Below, in pieces: positions 53,701-57,032 of a DNA stretch of 64,000 nt. Below the pieces are notes generated by a model, which had not been told where the DNA came from, ran no database searches, and saw only the letters and a program-made list of their open reading frames with translations. This stretch comes from Siphonodentalium dalli (lineage: Eukaryota; Mollusca; Scaphopoda; Gadilida; Siphonodentaliidae): the NCBI GenBank assembly GCA_032622095.1, contig CP136066.1:231636961-231700960 (forward strand), written 5' to 3'. Both the position numbers and the translations under genes were made by a program. The stretch's first letter is position 1. Each line of letters starts with the position of its first letter.

Positions 53701-54208
53701 AGCTGGAGGAGGGGGGTGATCAGTAGTGTACAGTTGGCAATTTCAAGGTGGTTTTTTACCAAGCTACATACTTGAAGTCTCTCTAGCCACATATCCTGTT
53801 TAAATCTACTTCTTTTAAAGTGATTATGAAAAGTGCTCACTGTTTTGGTCTCCAGAGTCCCAGTCTTATCAGTCTTTGCAGTCTGGTGAGCGACCCCACA
53901 GTCATTGACTGTCTTGTTATAATTTCACCCATACAGAGCCCCAGACAAACATGAGTAGACGACACTCAGTACACATGCTTCTATATATGTTTGGGGCTCC
54001 CTGTGGGAGAGGTGGCTGGCTACTCACTTATTAGATTGATTCCCTGATAGAAGTGATATGTCCTCATATAAGTACCCATGAAGACCTCACGTTATATACT
54101 AGAGATGTTATGTGCTATTTACAGGCAGGATTTCCATGAAAACAGAAGTAATATTGTGGCGTACATCTGCTACAGTGATGAGGAGTCCGCAAAGAAGGCT
54201 TGTGACAT
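2819..54208 (+). CDS. RBM34: RBM34-type RNA-binding protein, six exons seen, 3' end beyond window
   Basis: RBM34 homologue, a nucleolar RNA-binding protein expected to have two tandem RRMs and to act in ribosome biogenesis. Six exons (2819-3160, 25092-25216, 36391-36541, 42388-42447, 46750-46793, 54125-54208) have GT-AG borders and compatible phases (0,2,0,0,2,2), giving 268 residues. The N-terminus has YKVGDISSVL and LFNLFS, like the short conserved N-terminal blocks of vertebrate RBM34, then lysine-rich stretches (basic, nucleolar-type). An acidic run DDDSDEEED lies near residues 160-168. RRM1 starts near residue 193 with RNP2-like TIFVGNL; the RNP1-like strand is NIVAYICY in exon 6. The rest of RRM1 and all of RRM2 must lie past the window. 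Introns are huge (about 22, 11, 5.8, 4.3 and 7.3 kb) and full of mobile DNA. The family call is from motif recognition, not a search. Confidence 0.85.
3192..3539 (+). mobile_element. Helentron-like element (family 2) copy A, 5' part, split
   Basis: Begins with the palindrome TATGTTTACC-CATACCATAGTATG-GGTAAACATA, then the CGTCCGTCTGTCTG microsatellite and the family body (ACCAAATTTGGTATGTGAG; AGTTCGAATATGGGTTTGAT). It stops at 3539 where the hAT-like transposon begins. The body resumes at 14406 after the 8-bp duplication CAGATTAT, at the point where intact copies read GATCCGATTTATTTTAA. It lies 31 bp after the RBM34 exon-1 donor. Confidence 0.75.
3841..4116. other. Outer hAT interior, no gene seen
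   Basis: AT-rich sequence between the outer hAT end region and the inner TIR. 3560-3835 also occurs reversed at 20313-20510, so it is hAT family sequence. The ORF at 3481-3834 crosses the hAT border and is not a gene. Confidence 0.6.
5372..5626 (+). CDS. Unrecognised small ORF with two Cys pairs (zinc-ribbon-like)
   Basis: An 84-codon ORF containing CVRCGELGGEIKL and, 30 residues later, PICPNCQEDG: a C-x2-C...C-x2-C arrangement typical of a zinc ribbon or treble clef. I cannot name the family. It lies inside the nested transposon about 700 bp upstream of the P2RX7-C-like exon and might be cargo or a fragment of a transposon protein. The ORF is short and may be a remnant. Confidence 0.4.
   Translation: MAPLCPDDHQLYGVAVTRETLECASPIESQYYASGIGADRCVRCGELGGEIKLSLRQMYKVVTPICPNCQEDGLQSVVARKYSN
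6985..7190. repeat. Cluster of ATCTCGAGAT-type short palindromes
   Basis: At least ten degenerate copies of ATCTCGAGAT or ATCTTGAGAT in 200 bp, in the intron of the P2RX7-C pseudogene. The strand symmetry of the unit allows many alternative stem-loops. No ends or target duplications identified. Confidence 0.6.
7440..8150. repeat. Degenerate repeat with GTCATGAAA and CCCTGACTCAA words, mixed orientation
   Basis: A unit reading TATAGTCATGAAACGG...GTTTGAGTCAG...TTTGGG at 7455-7520 recurs in reverse as AACCCTGACTCAA...TTCATGACTATA at 7675-7745, 7875 and 8030, and again forward at 9545-9960. A run of 20 G lies at 7822-7841. It surrounds exon 2 of the P2RX7-C pseudogene. Family not recognised. Confidence 0.5.
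8428..8627. mobile_element. Foldback MITE (ACAGTAATGCCCTAAATAAT family), diverged copy
   Basis: Starts ACAGCAATGACCTAAACATT and ends in the reverse TTTAGGGCATTACTGTA. The arms contain CTTAACCACAGCAGAA and its complement. The most diverged of seven copies in the window, just upstream of exon 2 of the P2RX7-C pseudogene. Confidence 0.75.
9540..9960. repeat. Second block of the GTCATGAAA repeat with long C tracts
   Basis: Three forward copies of TTTATTGCTTATTTTGCTTTATA...GTCATGAAA with CCAGGACCTACATGA spacers, and C-rich tracts at about 9664-9702. Related to 7440-8150. No coding evidence. Confidence 0.5.
9961..13599. other. Transposon interior, no gene recognised
   Basis: Several short ORFs (10386-10628, 12732-13040 and others) show no motif I can name. 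A local inverted repeat pairs GATCATGCCACGAAT (about 10480) with ATTCATGGCATGATC (about 10530). An A tract at 11520-11533 and a CCTACCTACCTACC stretch near 11550 occur. Probably non-coding interior of the nested transposon. Confidence 0.5.
14406..14637 (+). mobile_element. Helentron-like family 2 copy A, continuation
   Basis: Resumes the element broken at 3539: CAGATTATTTTTAATGGAGTTATGGCCC, matching intact relatives (GATTTATTTTAAAGGAGTTATGACCC at 18220 and 20890). It is broken again at 14637 by the long-TIR element. Confidence 0.7.
14638..17339. mobile_element. 2.7-kb DNA transposon with about 300-bp terminal inverted repeats
   Basis: 14638-14936 (CAGGAGCTTGGAATTTGG ... CCCGTTCTAGAATC) recurs reversed at 17040-17339 with few differences. 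Flanked by a 9-bp direct repeat ATATAACCA (14629-14637 and 17340-17348). Long TIRs with a 9-bp duplication fit MULE-type elements; the exact border is uncertain by 1-2 bp because CA repeats there. The interior has no transposase, a diverged 164-bp-core-like stretch at 15050-15250 and a GA/G microsatellite at 16521-16568, so it is non-autonomous. Confidence 0.75.
17857..18935 (+). mobile_element. Helentron-like family 2 copy B
   Basis: Opens with TATGTGTAACTATACC-ATAGTATGGTACACATAG palindrome and CGTCCGTCTG microsatellite, then two repeats of the ACCAAATTTGGTATGTGAG / GAATATGGGTTTGATCCGA unit. It closes with AAGGTATGGGTTAAACATAG and GATCGGCCTCTCGTT. The 3' end is a decayed version of the GCCGATCGTGATCGGC hairpin seen in copies C and D. 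Confidence 0.7.
18936..19873. repeat. Inverted repeat of about 43 bp flanking a tandem-core element
   Basis: GTTTGAATACCGAACTATCT...CTGGAAAGAAATA (18936-18978) is matched in reverse by TATTTCTTTCCAG...CGGGTATTCAAAC (19831-19873). The element at 19001-19826 sits in the gap, so it apparently landed in the loop of an older palindromic MITE. Confidence 0.7.
19001..19826 (+). mobile_element. Tandem-core element (family 1, pearl/Helentron-like), short copy
   Basis: Leader AGCTCAACTTTACTTTG, a partly duplicated GAGCTATTGCCATGGCTTTG, about four core units of roughly 164 bp (GACATGTAGATGGGAACGAG; GGCCGCCAGCAGCCATCTTG), then tail AAGTTGAGCTACAGTGTCATTGACACT + TTCAT. AGCTCAACTT at the start is complementary to AAGTTGAGCT near the end; AGTGTCATTGACACT is a terminal hairpin. 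Short ORFs are core-unit shadows. Confidence 0.75.
19948..20282. mobile_element. Hairpin MITE between TA dinucleotides
   Basis: Starts CCCTGTGCCAATGCATTCTC with the first hairpin complete; the second is reduced (GCCAATGATATAAGAGAATG). Ends CAGGG followed by TA. Flanked by an inverted GGGATTTTTTTA / TAAAAAAATCCC pair. The interior has the GGAGCCCCACACATATATAG / TCTGGGGCTC stem. Confidence 0.75.
20313..20510 (-). mobile_element. Fragment of the hAT-like family, split by a Helentron-like copy
   Basis: Reversed, it reads like 3560-3835 of the big hAT (CGGACCGATTTCCGATAACT, GGAGGCACAATCGGC, AAAGGTGCCGACT). The missing terminus CATTATCGGAACATCACTA appears at 21855-21873, on the far side of a family-2 element. 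It is a second, truncated copy of the same hAT family. Confidence 0.8.
20511..21854 (+). mobile_element. Helentron-like family 2 copy C, inserted in a hAT end
   Basis: Full-looking copy: TATGTTTACCCATACTATGT palindrome, CGTCCGTCCGTCTG microsatellite (20573-20630), two or three ACCAAATTTGGTATGTGAG units, a unique middle, then GGGATGGGTTAACATCT, the hairpin GCCGATCGTGATCGGC and terminal CTCTCGTT (ends 21854). No target duplication is visible, as expected for Helitron-type insertion. No Rep-helicase ORF. Confidence 0.8.
21855..21873 (-). mobile_element. hAT-like terminus displaced from 20313-20510
   Basis: CATTATCGGAACATCACTA is the exact reverse of the first 19 bases of the hAT at 3540. It is the terminus belonging to the fragment before copy C. 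Confidence 0.8.
22040..22135. repeat. Palindromic GGAGGGCTATTAATAGCCCTCC stretch
   Basis: GGAGGGCTATTA is followed at once by its complement, and again by TAGGAGGGCTATAGCCCTC. A similar GGCGGGCTATTAAAAGCTCGCC lies at 24445-24475. Probably ends of a MITE or hAT-like element starting CAGGGCTGGC; not resolved. Confidence 0.45.
22196..22596. mobile_element. piggyBac-type MITE (TTAA) with double-hairpin core
   Basis: TTAA + CCCTTTACCCAACA at the left and TGTTGGGTAAAGGG + TTAA at the right. TTAA duplication and CCCTTT-type ends are typical of piggyBac MITEs. Inside are two 33-bp hairpins (GCCAATGCATTCTCTTATAT ... ATATAAGAGAATGCATTGGC) separated by AT-rich spacer. No ORF. Confidence 0.85.
22600..24420. 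other. Intronic sequence with one 66-bp direct repeat
   Basis: 23043-23107 (GGTTATAATACACCAAATAC ... GCTAGGATCAGCA) recurs in the same orientation at 23618-23685, 577 bp later. A 98-codon ORF (23917-24213) has no recognisable motif. No splice-consistent exon seen. Confidence 0.5.
24530..24720. repeat. Tandem duplication of about 110 bp
   Basis: CTTCCTGTAGGGAGCCCCAT ... GTCTGTGAGGGGCTCCATAG ... TTTAACCCTTTCATGACTGG occurs twice (starts 24530 and 24645). The GGGAGCCCC/GGGGCTCC arms form a stem like those in other MITEs here. It ends at the TTAA that opens the next element. Confidence 0.65.
24722..24949. mobile_element. piggyBac-type MITE, CCCTTCCATAACTGG subfamily, hairpin core
   Basis: TTAA + CCCTTCCATAACTGGAGCTT at the left, GCAGCTCCCGTAATAAAAGGG + TTAA at the right. 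Core is a diverged hairpin (TATATGAGTCTCCCATAGGGAGTCTCGCATATA). Same TTAA shell type as 47155. Confidence 0.75.
25092..25216 (+). CDS. RBM34: RBM34 coding exon 2
   Basis: Follows acceptor TTTTTCAG (ends 25091) and ends at GGTATGTAAG. Starts in phase 0, ends in phase 2. Translation begins SMIKKLKKKTKEAVKEKVKE, a strongly basic helix-prone stretch, then GFDPPPGILHESLLRPDVNKR. It joins in frame to exons 1 and 3. No domain is assigned; the basic run fits nucleolar targeting. Confidence 0.75.
25753..25995. mobile_element. piggyBac-type MITE, CCCTTTGAGTGCCAGG subfamily, single hairpin
   Basis: TTAA + CCCTTTGAGTGCCAGG and CCTGGCACTCAAAGGG + TTAA, perfect 16-bp ends. Contains one complete 33-bp hairpin (25806-25873) and subterminal GGCCGATAATATCGGCC. 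Lies 0.5 kb after RBM34 exon 2. Confidence 0.85.
26535..26745. repeat. 56-bp minisatellite, four copies
   Basis: AACAGTGTGTGAGCTCAAAT ... GCAAAGAGCT repeated from 26535, 26591, 26647 and 26703 with almost no divergence, so recently amplified. The last copy runs into a foldback MITE. Confidence 0.85.
26763..26984. mobile_element. Foldback MITE, near-perfect palindrome
   Basis: ACAGCAATGCCCTGAATAAT ... GGGCATTACTGTA, arms of about 105 bp complementary over their length, meeting at AGCTCTCACAGAGCT. Would form one long hairpin in DNA or transcript. Confidence 0.85.
27240..27335. mobile_element. Small palindromic MITE (GAGGTCCCCAGAGGGTGAAT family)
   Basis: GAGGTTCCCAGATGGTGAATTT ... GATGCTAGCCTGCTATGCAG ... 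CACTAAATCACCCTTTGGG. The two halves are inverse. Relatives are at 28385, 33130, 46850 and several in 51820-52770. A G tract follows (27340-27349). Confidence 0.6.
27350..27900. other. Intronic sequence, no gene seen
   Basis: Overlapping minus-strand ORFs (27324-27617, 27550-27762, 27732-27917) have no domain signature and begin in low-complexity C/G tracts. Nothing else seen. Confidence 0.5.
27907..28275. mobile_element. Double-hairpin MITE, complete stand-alone copy
   Basis: Flanked by TA on both sides. CCCTGTGCC + 33-bp hairpin (loop ATA) at the left and mirror hairpin + GGCACAGGG at the right. Each arm pairs with itself (one mismatch) and with the other end. The interior holds the GAGCCCCAGACAAACATGAG / GTGTGGGGCTCC stem and AT-rich spacer. 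No ORF. The TA flank suggests Tc1/mariner-type mobilisation, but this is inference. Confidence 0.85.
28384..28570. repeat. Degenerate GGTGAATTTAGTGATGCTA palindromic repeats
   Basis: Two weak copies of the small palindromic MITE (GAGGGTGAGTTTAGTGATGC; GGTTGAATTTGTAGATGCTA). Decayed. No TSD found. Confidence 0.5.
29289..29755. repeat. 161-bp tandem repeat, three copies
   Basis: CTAAACATCAGGCTTGGTGA ... GTTTAACCCACAGGGAGCCTC ... GTGTGGGGCTCTCTACGGGT from 29289, 29450 and 29611; the third has a 20-bp deletion. Each unit contains a GGGAGCCTCACACAGA / TCTGTGTGGGGCTC stem of the type seen inside the double-hairpin MITE. Confidence 0.85.
30075..30659 (+). pseudogene. 3' end of a non-LTR retrotransposon ORF2 (5'-truncated)
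   Basis: 194 codons. The stretch FTRLRISNHKLAIEKGCHT, then RFCIFCSNNAIEDEKHFLLE with C-x2-C-x8-H-x4-C, is the conserved C-terminal block after the RT domain in many animal non-LTR elements. It is preceded by KLRTYRLFKLKYEIEPYL, also typical of that block. The RT catalytic region is absent. After the stop comes a 170-bp 3' UTR and a (CTTAT)n tail. The frame has no breaks, so the insertion may be fairly young. Confidence 0.8.
30660..30838 (+). mobile_element. LINE 3' UTR and (CTTAT)n tail
   Basis: AT-rich 3' UTR followed by seven near-perfect CTTAT/TCTTA units (30801-30836). Microsatellite rather than poly(A) tails are known for several non-LTR clades. It marks the 3' end of the LINE at 30075. 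Confidence 0.7.
31078..31350. mobile_element. TTAA-type MITE with double hairpin, right end lost
   Basis: TTAA + CCCTTTACCCAACA (left), hairpin 1 complete, hairpin 2 partly deleted (GCCAATGCATTCTATGGTCG), then GCACAGGGCATAACTGTAAC and no matching right TTAA end. A direct repeat flanks it (TTGTTAAACATAATCTGTC at 31046; TTGTTAAACTTAATCTGTC at 31351). Confidence 0.75.
31820..32448 (+). repeat. Tandem-core element with about 168-bp units, Helentron-like 3' end
   Basis: Three copies of GGATCTCAATGAAATTTGGT ... TTATTCATCTTTGTTTATCT from about 31845, 32040 and 32222, led by CACCTGTCCGTCCG. Closes near 32448 with the hairpin GATGGCAGTCCATC followed by TCTTGTT. Same blueprint as families 1-3, different sequence. 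Confidence 0.6.
32602..32751. mobile_element. Foldback MITE, internally deleted
   Basis: ACAGTAATGCCCTAAGTAAT at the left, TTAGGGCATTATTGTA at the right; the right arm lacks the inner 60 bases. Confidence 0.8.
33431..33657. mobile_element. Foldback MITE
   Basis: Same family, 227 bp. Arms meet at AAAGCCCTCAGTGAGAGCTTT; slight arm divergence (GCTCTTAAGTAAT vs ATTATTTAGGGC). Confidence 0.85.
33983..34198. mobile_element. Foldback MITE
   Basis: Near-perfect palindrome of 216 bp with centre AAGCTCTCAGTGAGAGCTTT. 0.3 kb after the previous copy. Flanks contain CATAGTAATGGCATGTACTG on the left and CATAGTAATGCCATGTAGCC on the right, a diverged repeat of the target region. Confidence 0.85.
34359..34576. 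mobile_element. Foldback MITE
   Basis: Diverged palindrome; the centre TCTCAGTGAGAGCT is tandemly doubled and part of the right arm is missing. Confidence 0.8.
35158..35624. mobile_element. Double-hairpin MITE flanked by 25-bp direct repeats
   Basis: CCCTG (35185) to CAGGG (35590) with both hairpins (left one with a few mutations) and the GAACCCCAGACAAACATGAG / GTTTGGGGCTCC interior stem. Flanking sequence TATGTGATAGTTATAAGTCT on the left recurs on the right with one change (ATGAGTCTCAGTT), longer than a normal target duplication. Confidence 0.8.
35952..36184. mobile_element. piggyBac-type MITE, CCCTTTGAGTGCCAGG subfamily
   Basis: TTAA + CCTTTTGAGTGCCAGG and CCTGGCACTCAAAGGG + TTAA. Single hairpin with 12 bases missing in one arm. 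0.2 kb upstream of RBM34 exon 3. A decayed half copy (36290-36355) ends GCACAGGGTA just before the exon. Confidence 0.85.
36391..36541 (+). CDS. RBM34: RBM34 coding exon 3, start of RRM1
   Basis: Acceptor CTTACAG ends at 36390 and donor GTGAGT starts at 36542. The acidic block LAQDDDSDEEED is followed by a basic block RINRKKKS, then QTIFVGNLPLGCKKN, the first strand (RNP2) of an RRM. Human RBM34 has the equivalent VFVGNLP-type strand at the same place. A foldback MITE begins 50 bp after the donor (36591). Confidence 0.85.
36591..36763. mobile_element. Foldback MITE 50 bp after exon 3 donor
   Basis: ACAGTAATGCCCTAAGTAAT ... AAGGTATTACTGTA, left arm shortened. Centre AAGCTCTCCTCGAGAGATTT. Being inside the transcribed strand so close to a splice donor, it could fold in the pre-mRNA. 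Confidence 0.85.
36999..41316 (+). mobile_element. Non-autonomous Helitron, canonical ends
   Basis: Left end A|TCTATATATATATTTGCGAC, right end GCTAG|T preceded by a short hairpin (CC..GGC-AAC-GCC..GG, 41289-41303). 5'-TC, 3'-CTAG and insertion between A and T with no duplication are the Helitron hallmarks. The first 1.9 kb consists of diverged units (GCCGATTGCCATCAAACTTA; ATATGAGGAATCTAATGGTG; GTGATTTAAA) and a CTGTCTGTCTG microsatellite. No Rep-helicase ORF. Ends are short, so chance agreement is possible. Confidence 0.65.
39600..41000. other. Helitron interior without recognised genes
   Basis: T tracts (39601-39635), short ORF 40234-40488 without motif. No helicase or replication-initiator motifs in any frame I inspected. 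Confidence 0.4.
41443..41948. mobile_element. piggyBac-type MITE, best-preserved double-hairpin copy
   Basis: TTAA + CCCTTTACCCAACAAACCGG ... CCGGTTTGTTGGGTAAAGGG + TTAA. The ends pair over about 150 bp in total (AAACGGTCAAATAAAGCTGC; CCAAGATAATTTAGGCTGTT reversed), then two complete 33-bp hairpins surround an AT-rich spacer. 506 bp, no ORF. 0.44 kb before RBM34 exon 4. Confidence 0.9.
42388..42447 (+). CDS. RBM34: RBM34 coding exon 4, RRM1 helix 1 and strand 2
   Basis: Acceptor TTATTTCAG, donor GTAAGT; 60 bp, phase 0 on both sides. Encodes ELIKLFKKFGKISSIRYRCP, the helix-alpha1/beta2 part of the RRM (compare the F-x-x-x-G-x-I-x-S-x-R pattern of RBM34). Its last 7 coding bases plus the donor (ATGTCCG|GTAAGT) are repeated downstream at 42471 and five or six times at 46207-46360. 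Confidence 0.85.
42434..42490 (+). repeat. Start of exon-4 donor minisatellite
   Basis: TTACAGATGTCCGGTAAGTT (true exon end and donor) is followed at once by TTACAGATGTCTGGCAAGTT. The array resumes at 46199 after the inserted tandem-core element. Confidence 0.85.
42491..46193 (+). mobile_element. Tandem-core element (family 1), 3.7-kb copy in RBM34 intron 4
   Basis: AGCTCAACTTTACTTTG leader, then about 22 core units of roughly 164 bp in two main types (CAGCAGCCATCTTGGATTTT...GACTAAATCC and CAGCGGCCATCTTTGATTTC...TTAATCCATTAG), arranged with a higher-order period of about 0.97 kb (for example TAGCACTGACT at 43665 and 44632). Ends AAGTTGAGCTACAGTGTCAT + GACACTTTCAT. Open frames within it are periodic shadows. 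Insertion is inside the donor minisatellite. Confidence 0.85.
46199..46362 (+). repeat. Exon-4 donor minisatellite, six copies
   Basis: Five copies of ATGTCCG|GTAAGT, each preceded by an AG (TTACAG, TTAGAG) or TTAACG, spaced about 30 bp, plus a degenerate TGTCCAGTAAGC. Every good copy is a full 5' splice-site consensus. Confidence 0.9.
46570..46749 (+). repeat. Acceptor-side minisatellite, 29-bp unit, six copies
   Basis: TTTAGTATAGAAAGCGATATC-TGATTCTA repeated from 46570 to the true acceptor of exon 5 (CTATTTCAG). Each unit ends TCTATTTAG, a plausible 3' splice site; only the last has CAG. Confidence 0.9.
46750..46793 (+). CDS. RBM34: RBM34 coding exon 5
   Basis: A 44-bp exon between acceptor CTATTTCAG (ends 46749) and donor GTAAGTA. 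Encodes PTADPKLPKRVVTLK with the last codon completed by exon 6. This is the RRM1 loop between beta2 and beta3, which in RBM34 carries a similar basic insertion. The acceptor lies at the end of a 29-bp minisatellite whose units each end in the acceptor-like TCTATTTAG. Confidence 0.75.
47155..47360. mobile_element. TTAA-type MITE with diverged double hairpin, right end lost
   Basis: TTAA + TCCTTTCATGATGGGAGCTG, GCACTGGTGCAGCATTAAAG, then CCTGTGCCAGTGCATTCTCT hairpin and a second one ending GCATTGGCACAGG. No right TTAA end. Confidence 0.7.
47400..48430. other. Intronic sequence, no feature seen
   Basis: AT-rich, no repeat ends, no exon with splice sites and phase matching RBM34. Confidence 0.5.
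48445..48750 (+). mobile_element. tRNA-derived SINE with perfect target duplication
   Basis: tRNA-like head GGCCTCGGTGGCTCAATCGG (box A) and GGGTTCAAATCC (box B, 48515-48526), a body of about 220 bp and an (AATC)n tail. Flanked by a 13-bp direct repeat TCATTCTGAAATC (48432-48444 and 48750-48762). The head is mutated and not a working tRNA gene. (AATC)n/AATCAATC tails suggest mobilisation by a LINE with a matching tail. Confidence 0.9.
48870..49357. mobile_element. piggyBac-type MITE, CCCTTTCAGTGCCAGG subfamily, with an insert
   Basis: TTAA + CCCTTTCAGTGCCAGGG and CCTGGCACTCAAAGGG + TTAA. One complete hairpin (49231-49305). About 180 bp of unrelated T-rich sequence (48950-49130; contains GTATGCTTAAGCATAC) sits near the left end. 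Confidence 0.8.
49511..50384 (+). mobile_element. Helentron-like family 2 copy D, internally deleted
   Basis: TATGTTTACCCATACCATAG palindrome, CGTCTGTCTGTCTGTCC, one AGTTCGAATATGGGTTTGAT unit, the unique middle shared with copy C, and the full 3' end GGATGGGTTAACATCTGCC ... GATCGGCCTCTCGTT. Confidence 0.8.
50461..50606. mobile_element. Double-hairpin MITE, left half
   Basis: CCCTGTGCC + complete hairpin, CTAACAATTTTTTATCATTT spacer to TTCTTTAACATTTTT, broken at 50606 by the family-3 element. The interior resumes at 53919 (ATAATTTCACCCATACAGAG). Confidence 0.8.
50607..53918 (+). mobile_element. Helentron-like family 3 element, 3.3 kb
   Basis: Leader AGCTCACCTGAGACAAAGTC with complement GACTTTGTCTC-like arms (GTCTCCGGTGGAGCT), CGTCCGTCCGTCTGTCTG microsatellite (50655-50715), core units (CAGATTTGTTCAAATGAGGT; CAGGGCCATAACT) repeated at 50750-51450 and again 52925-53450. 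Ends GGTGAGCGACCCCACAGTCATTGACTGT + CTTGTT, a terminal hairpin. Other repeats have inserted in the middle (51820-52770). Short ORFs are not convincing. Confidence 0.7.
51820..52930. repeat. Array of GAGGTCCCCAGAGGGTGAAT palindromic MITE units
   Basis: Four diverged units (about 51829, 52168, 52530, 52700) each with GAGGTCCCCAGAGGGTGAAT, TTTAGTGATACTAGCC and the inverse AAATTCACCCTCTGGGGACC, separated by repeated TTCTGGGAAGTATCTATAG and CCCAATGGGTGAACATCACC. Looks like tandem amplification of a small palindromic MITE plus flank. Confidence 0.7.
53919..54010. mobile_element. Double-hairpin MITE, interior remainder
   Basis: ATAATTTCACCCATACAGAG + CCCCAGACAAACATGAG ... GTTTGGGGCTCCCTG, identical in order to 28030-28130 and 35335-35425. 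Right hairpin missing. Ends about 0.1 kb before RBM34 exon 6. Confidence 0.75.
54125..54208 (+). CDS. RBM34: RBM34 coding exon 6, RRM1 RNP1 strand
   Basis: Acceptor TATTTACAG ends at 54124; donor GTAAGT starts at 54209. Encodes (K)QDFHENRSNIVAYICYSDEE and SAKKACDM, containing the RNP1-like beta3 strand NIVAYICY and the start of alpha2 (compare AYVVF-KEESA in vertebrate RBM34). It ends in phase 2 within an ATx codon. No convincing next exon is visible up to 64000. Confidence 0.8.
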
Positions 54209-54214
54209 GTAAGT

Positions 54215-57000
54215 AGCATCTCAGTTCCAATCGTCACCCTCGTCGAATCGGCTTACCTATTCAGACTCGTCTGTACACAGTAACCATATTGCCGACGGAC
54301 TACTTTAAATTTGAATATCCCGAGGGTTGTCGGAGTAGAACAAAGTATTTTTAGTTCCGTAAACTGGGAATTCCCAAATCTATTTCTGCATGCATGCCGG
54401 CGGTGTTTGTATTTCTCCTATTCGTGTAACAATTTTTAGCGAATATAATTGATGATAGCTCCGATACCGGTTTGATTTGTTGTGAAATTGTGTGAATATG
54501 TTCCCATTGCCATCATGTTTCTTTTACGAAAATTTCACAACAACACTCTACAATACAAAATCCTATAAACACGGGATCGTCAATAAATTCAATGACAATT
54601 GACATTGCTGGTATTGATATTTCAAGTCATGGTATTTTAAATTACAAAATATGCCTAACATGTTGAAAAATCCACATAATCCAGACTAGATTAAAATATG
54701 TATGCCAAATTCAATCAGAAAATGTTCTGAATAAGAGGGAAGCGGCCAACACTCAAAGCTTGGGATCAAGAATGGCTGAGAAAAAAATTATGCAGTACCA
54801 GTTGTTGTTGTTGATGATGATGTCCCCCATTGATTTGTCGAGGCACCTCTGGTAGAGTAGAATTAGTTGTCGTCCTTAAGAATACTCCTCCACGAATATT
54901 TTGAATATTGCGACACTCGTTGATCCTCAAAACAAGCTGCACATCAGTAGCCTTATCAGTATTTACAACTATATACCTTAAGCCAAGTTAAGGTCTGGAA
55001 GTATACTGTATATTACTAAGTGGCACCCTAGGGATTACACTGTGACCGTTGTTTGAGTATTGCAGTTCTCACTCGGTGGATTTTATAGAGATGTTCTCAG
55101 CTGCATAGTTCTATGTGGTTGGTTGTAGGTTCGTCAAATTTGTACTCCAACTAGAGCGACTGTTGTCGACCAGATAGTGTCATCTGTTGAGAAGATGAGA
55201 CTCGTACAGTCGGATTCCAGCAATCCAGTATTGTTCGCCAGTGGCAAAGCTGAAAGCATAACCCCTATGTCAGTCGAGAACTGCAAACAAAATGACCAAA
55301 TGCCCTCTGTGTCAAGTTTTTAAACAATTGACGGAAAAATGTAGGAATACAAGTTCAGATAAAGTTTTGCATGTTGTGAAAAAAGTCGTGAGGGAGATAA
55401 TTCCTCAAAAAAGTAAGACGGACCTCATAATCGCAAGTGCATGGGTTACCTTGGTACTAAATATACTATATAAAACTATATAAACAAATTTGACAAACAG
55501 ATGTAGGAATAAAATCTCATCCAAAATTATGCACATGACGGTCATGACCACAATTTAGAAGAAAACTAGTTTTCAGCCTTATTTGAACTGATTATTTGTA
55601 ACAATTTTGCCCCTCCTTTATGTGTATTACAACATAAATTCAGGAAAGACGCAATGTGAAACATACTGAGAACCTGGTATGGATTGAACAGCAGTGGGGT
55701 CTCAAGCCTGTCTACCCCTTCACATTAGAAAATGCCATTAAATGGCATACATTGTTGAGTATAATGTACATGTAGCTTGAGGATGGAAGTGATCCATCAG
55801 ACTGCCATTCAATTCAACCAGGCCCAGCCCTCTAGTTTCATGTATCTTTCCATCTCCGACTGAATGTCCTCTGAATAAATTTTAAACTGTTTTTACAGTC
55901 GCCTAAACTTGACTCATGTAAAAGACTAAAACTCTAGCGAATAATATACAATGACATAAAACCTGGACTTGACAATCAATGACATGAGGTCAGCAATATC
56001 ATGGTACTACATGTATTTAATACCCAGAAGAAATTTTTCAACATGTTAGGCATATCATGTATTGAGAAGAAAGTCCCAATATTTGTTTCCAAGTTTATCA
56101 TCCACATTAATTACTTTAGCCAGCAACATCAAGGTTATCACAGTGCATGCAGGTAATGATCACAGGATAATTGGATAGTTGGGTTTTTAGCCCTTCAAGA
56201 ATTGGTTCAAGAATATCATATATCTTTTCATATTTATGAATGTTTGGTAACCTTTCGCACAATTCCAAATATATATTTGGCCTATCTGGATTTTTCCAGG
56301 ACTAATTGACTATTTCTGAACCGCAGGCATTGCTGTAGTTGCTTGATGGCGGCAGGAGTGCATGTTGAATTTTTCTTACATTAAAACATGTAGGGGCCGT
56401 TCATATCATTTATCATTCAATATGACTATGCTATGCGACTAAGAAAAAGTATCGTTGGTGACAATGAGGCATATATTTTCTGTGAAAGAAGAAATAATTA
56501 AAGTTCTGAGAATTTTCATTGGATATTACCTAGTTAATCTCCCCTCCCCACCTGAATTGTTTTTACCTCAACATCACTTAATCTTATTTTATCATTCAAT
56601 ACATGTATGACTATGCGAATAAGAAAAAACTATCATTGGTGACAAGGAAGCATGTTATTTCTTCGGCTGAGGCGTTAATAGTTTGTAGACTATTGAAAAA
56701 TTTAGGCGGTAGTGGGGCAGGCAGGGTTTTCGTGGGGGGGGGGGGGGGGGGTGGGGGGGATGAGATAAACTGGGTAATTTGAACTAATTTCCAATCTGTA
56801 ATGGCTCTGCTGATGAAAAAACATACCGGTACTTACTTGTCACCATGGACAGACATGTCAACCTGGTATTATATGAAATAGTGAGATCAGTCTTCCAATT
56901 TAGGGAGAAATAGGGAGACTTTTTTTCATCGCATTATCCCTCCATCATAACATGAAAATAAAGAAAATAAAACTTATTTAAATTTATTAATTTTATTCCA
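54215..57000. other. Intron 6 sequence, no gene recognised
   Basis: Small ORF 55292-55483 has CPLC near its start but nothing else. A G tract of about 18 (56736-56751) and a GGGGCAGGCAGGGTTTT stretch precede the hAT pseudogene. No RBM34 exon with matching phase. Confidence 0.5.
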
Positions 57001-57032
57001 ACATAATTATCAACAATATTAACATTAACAAA

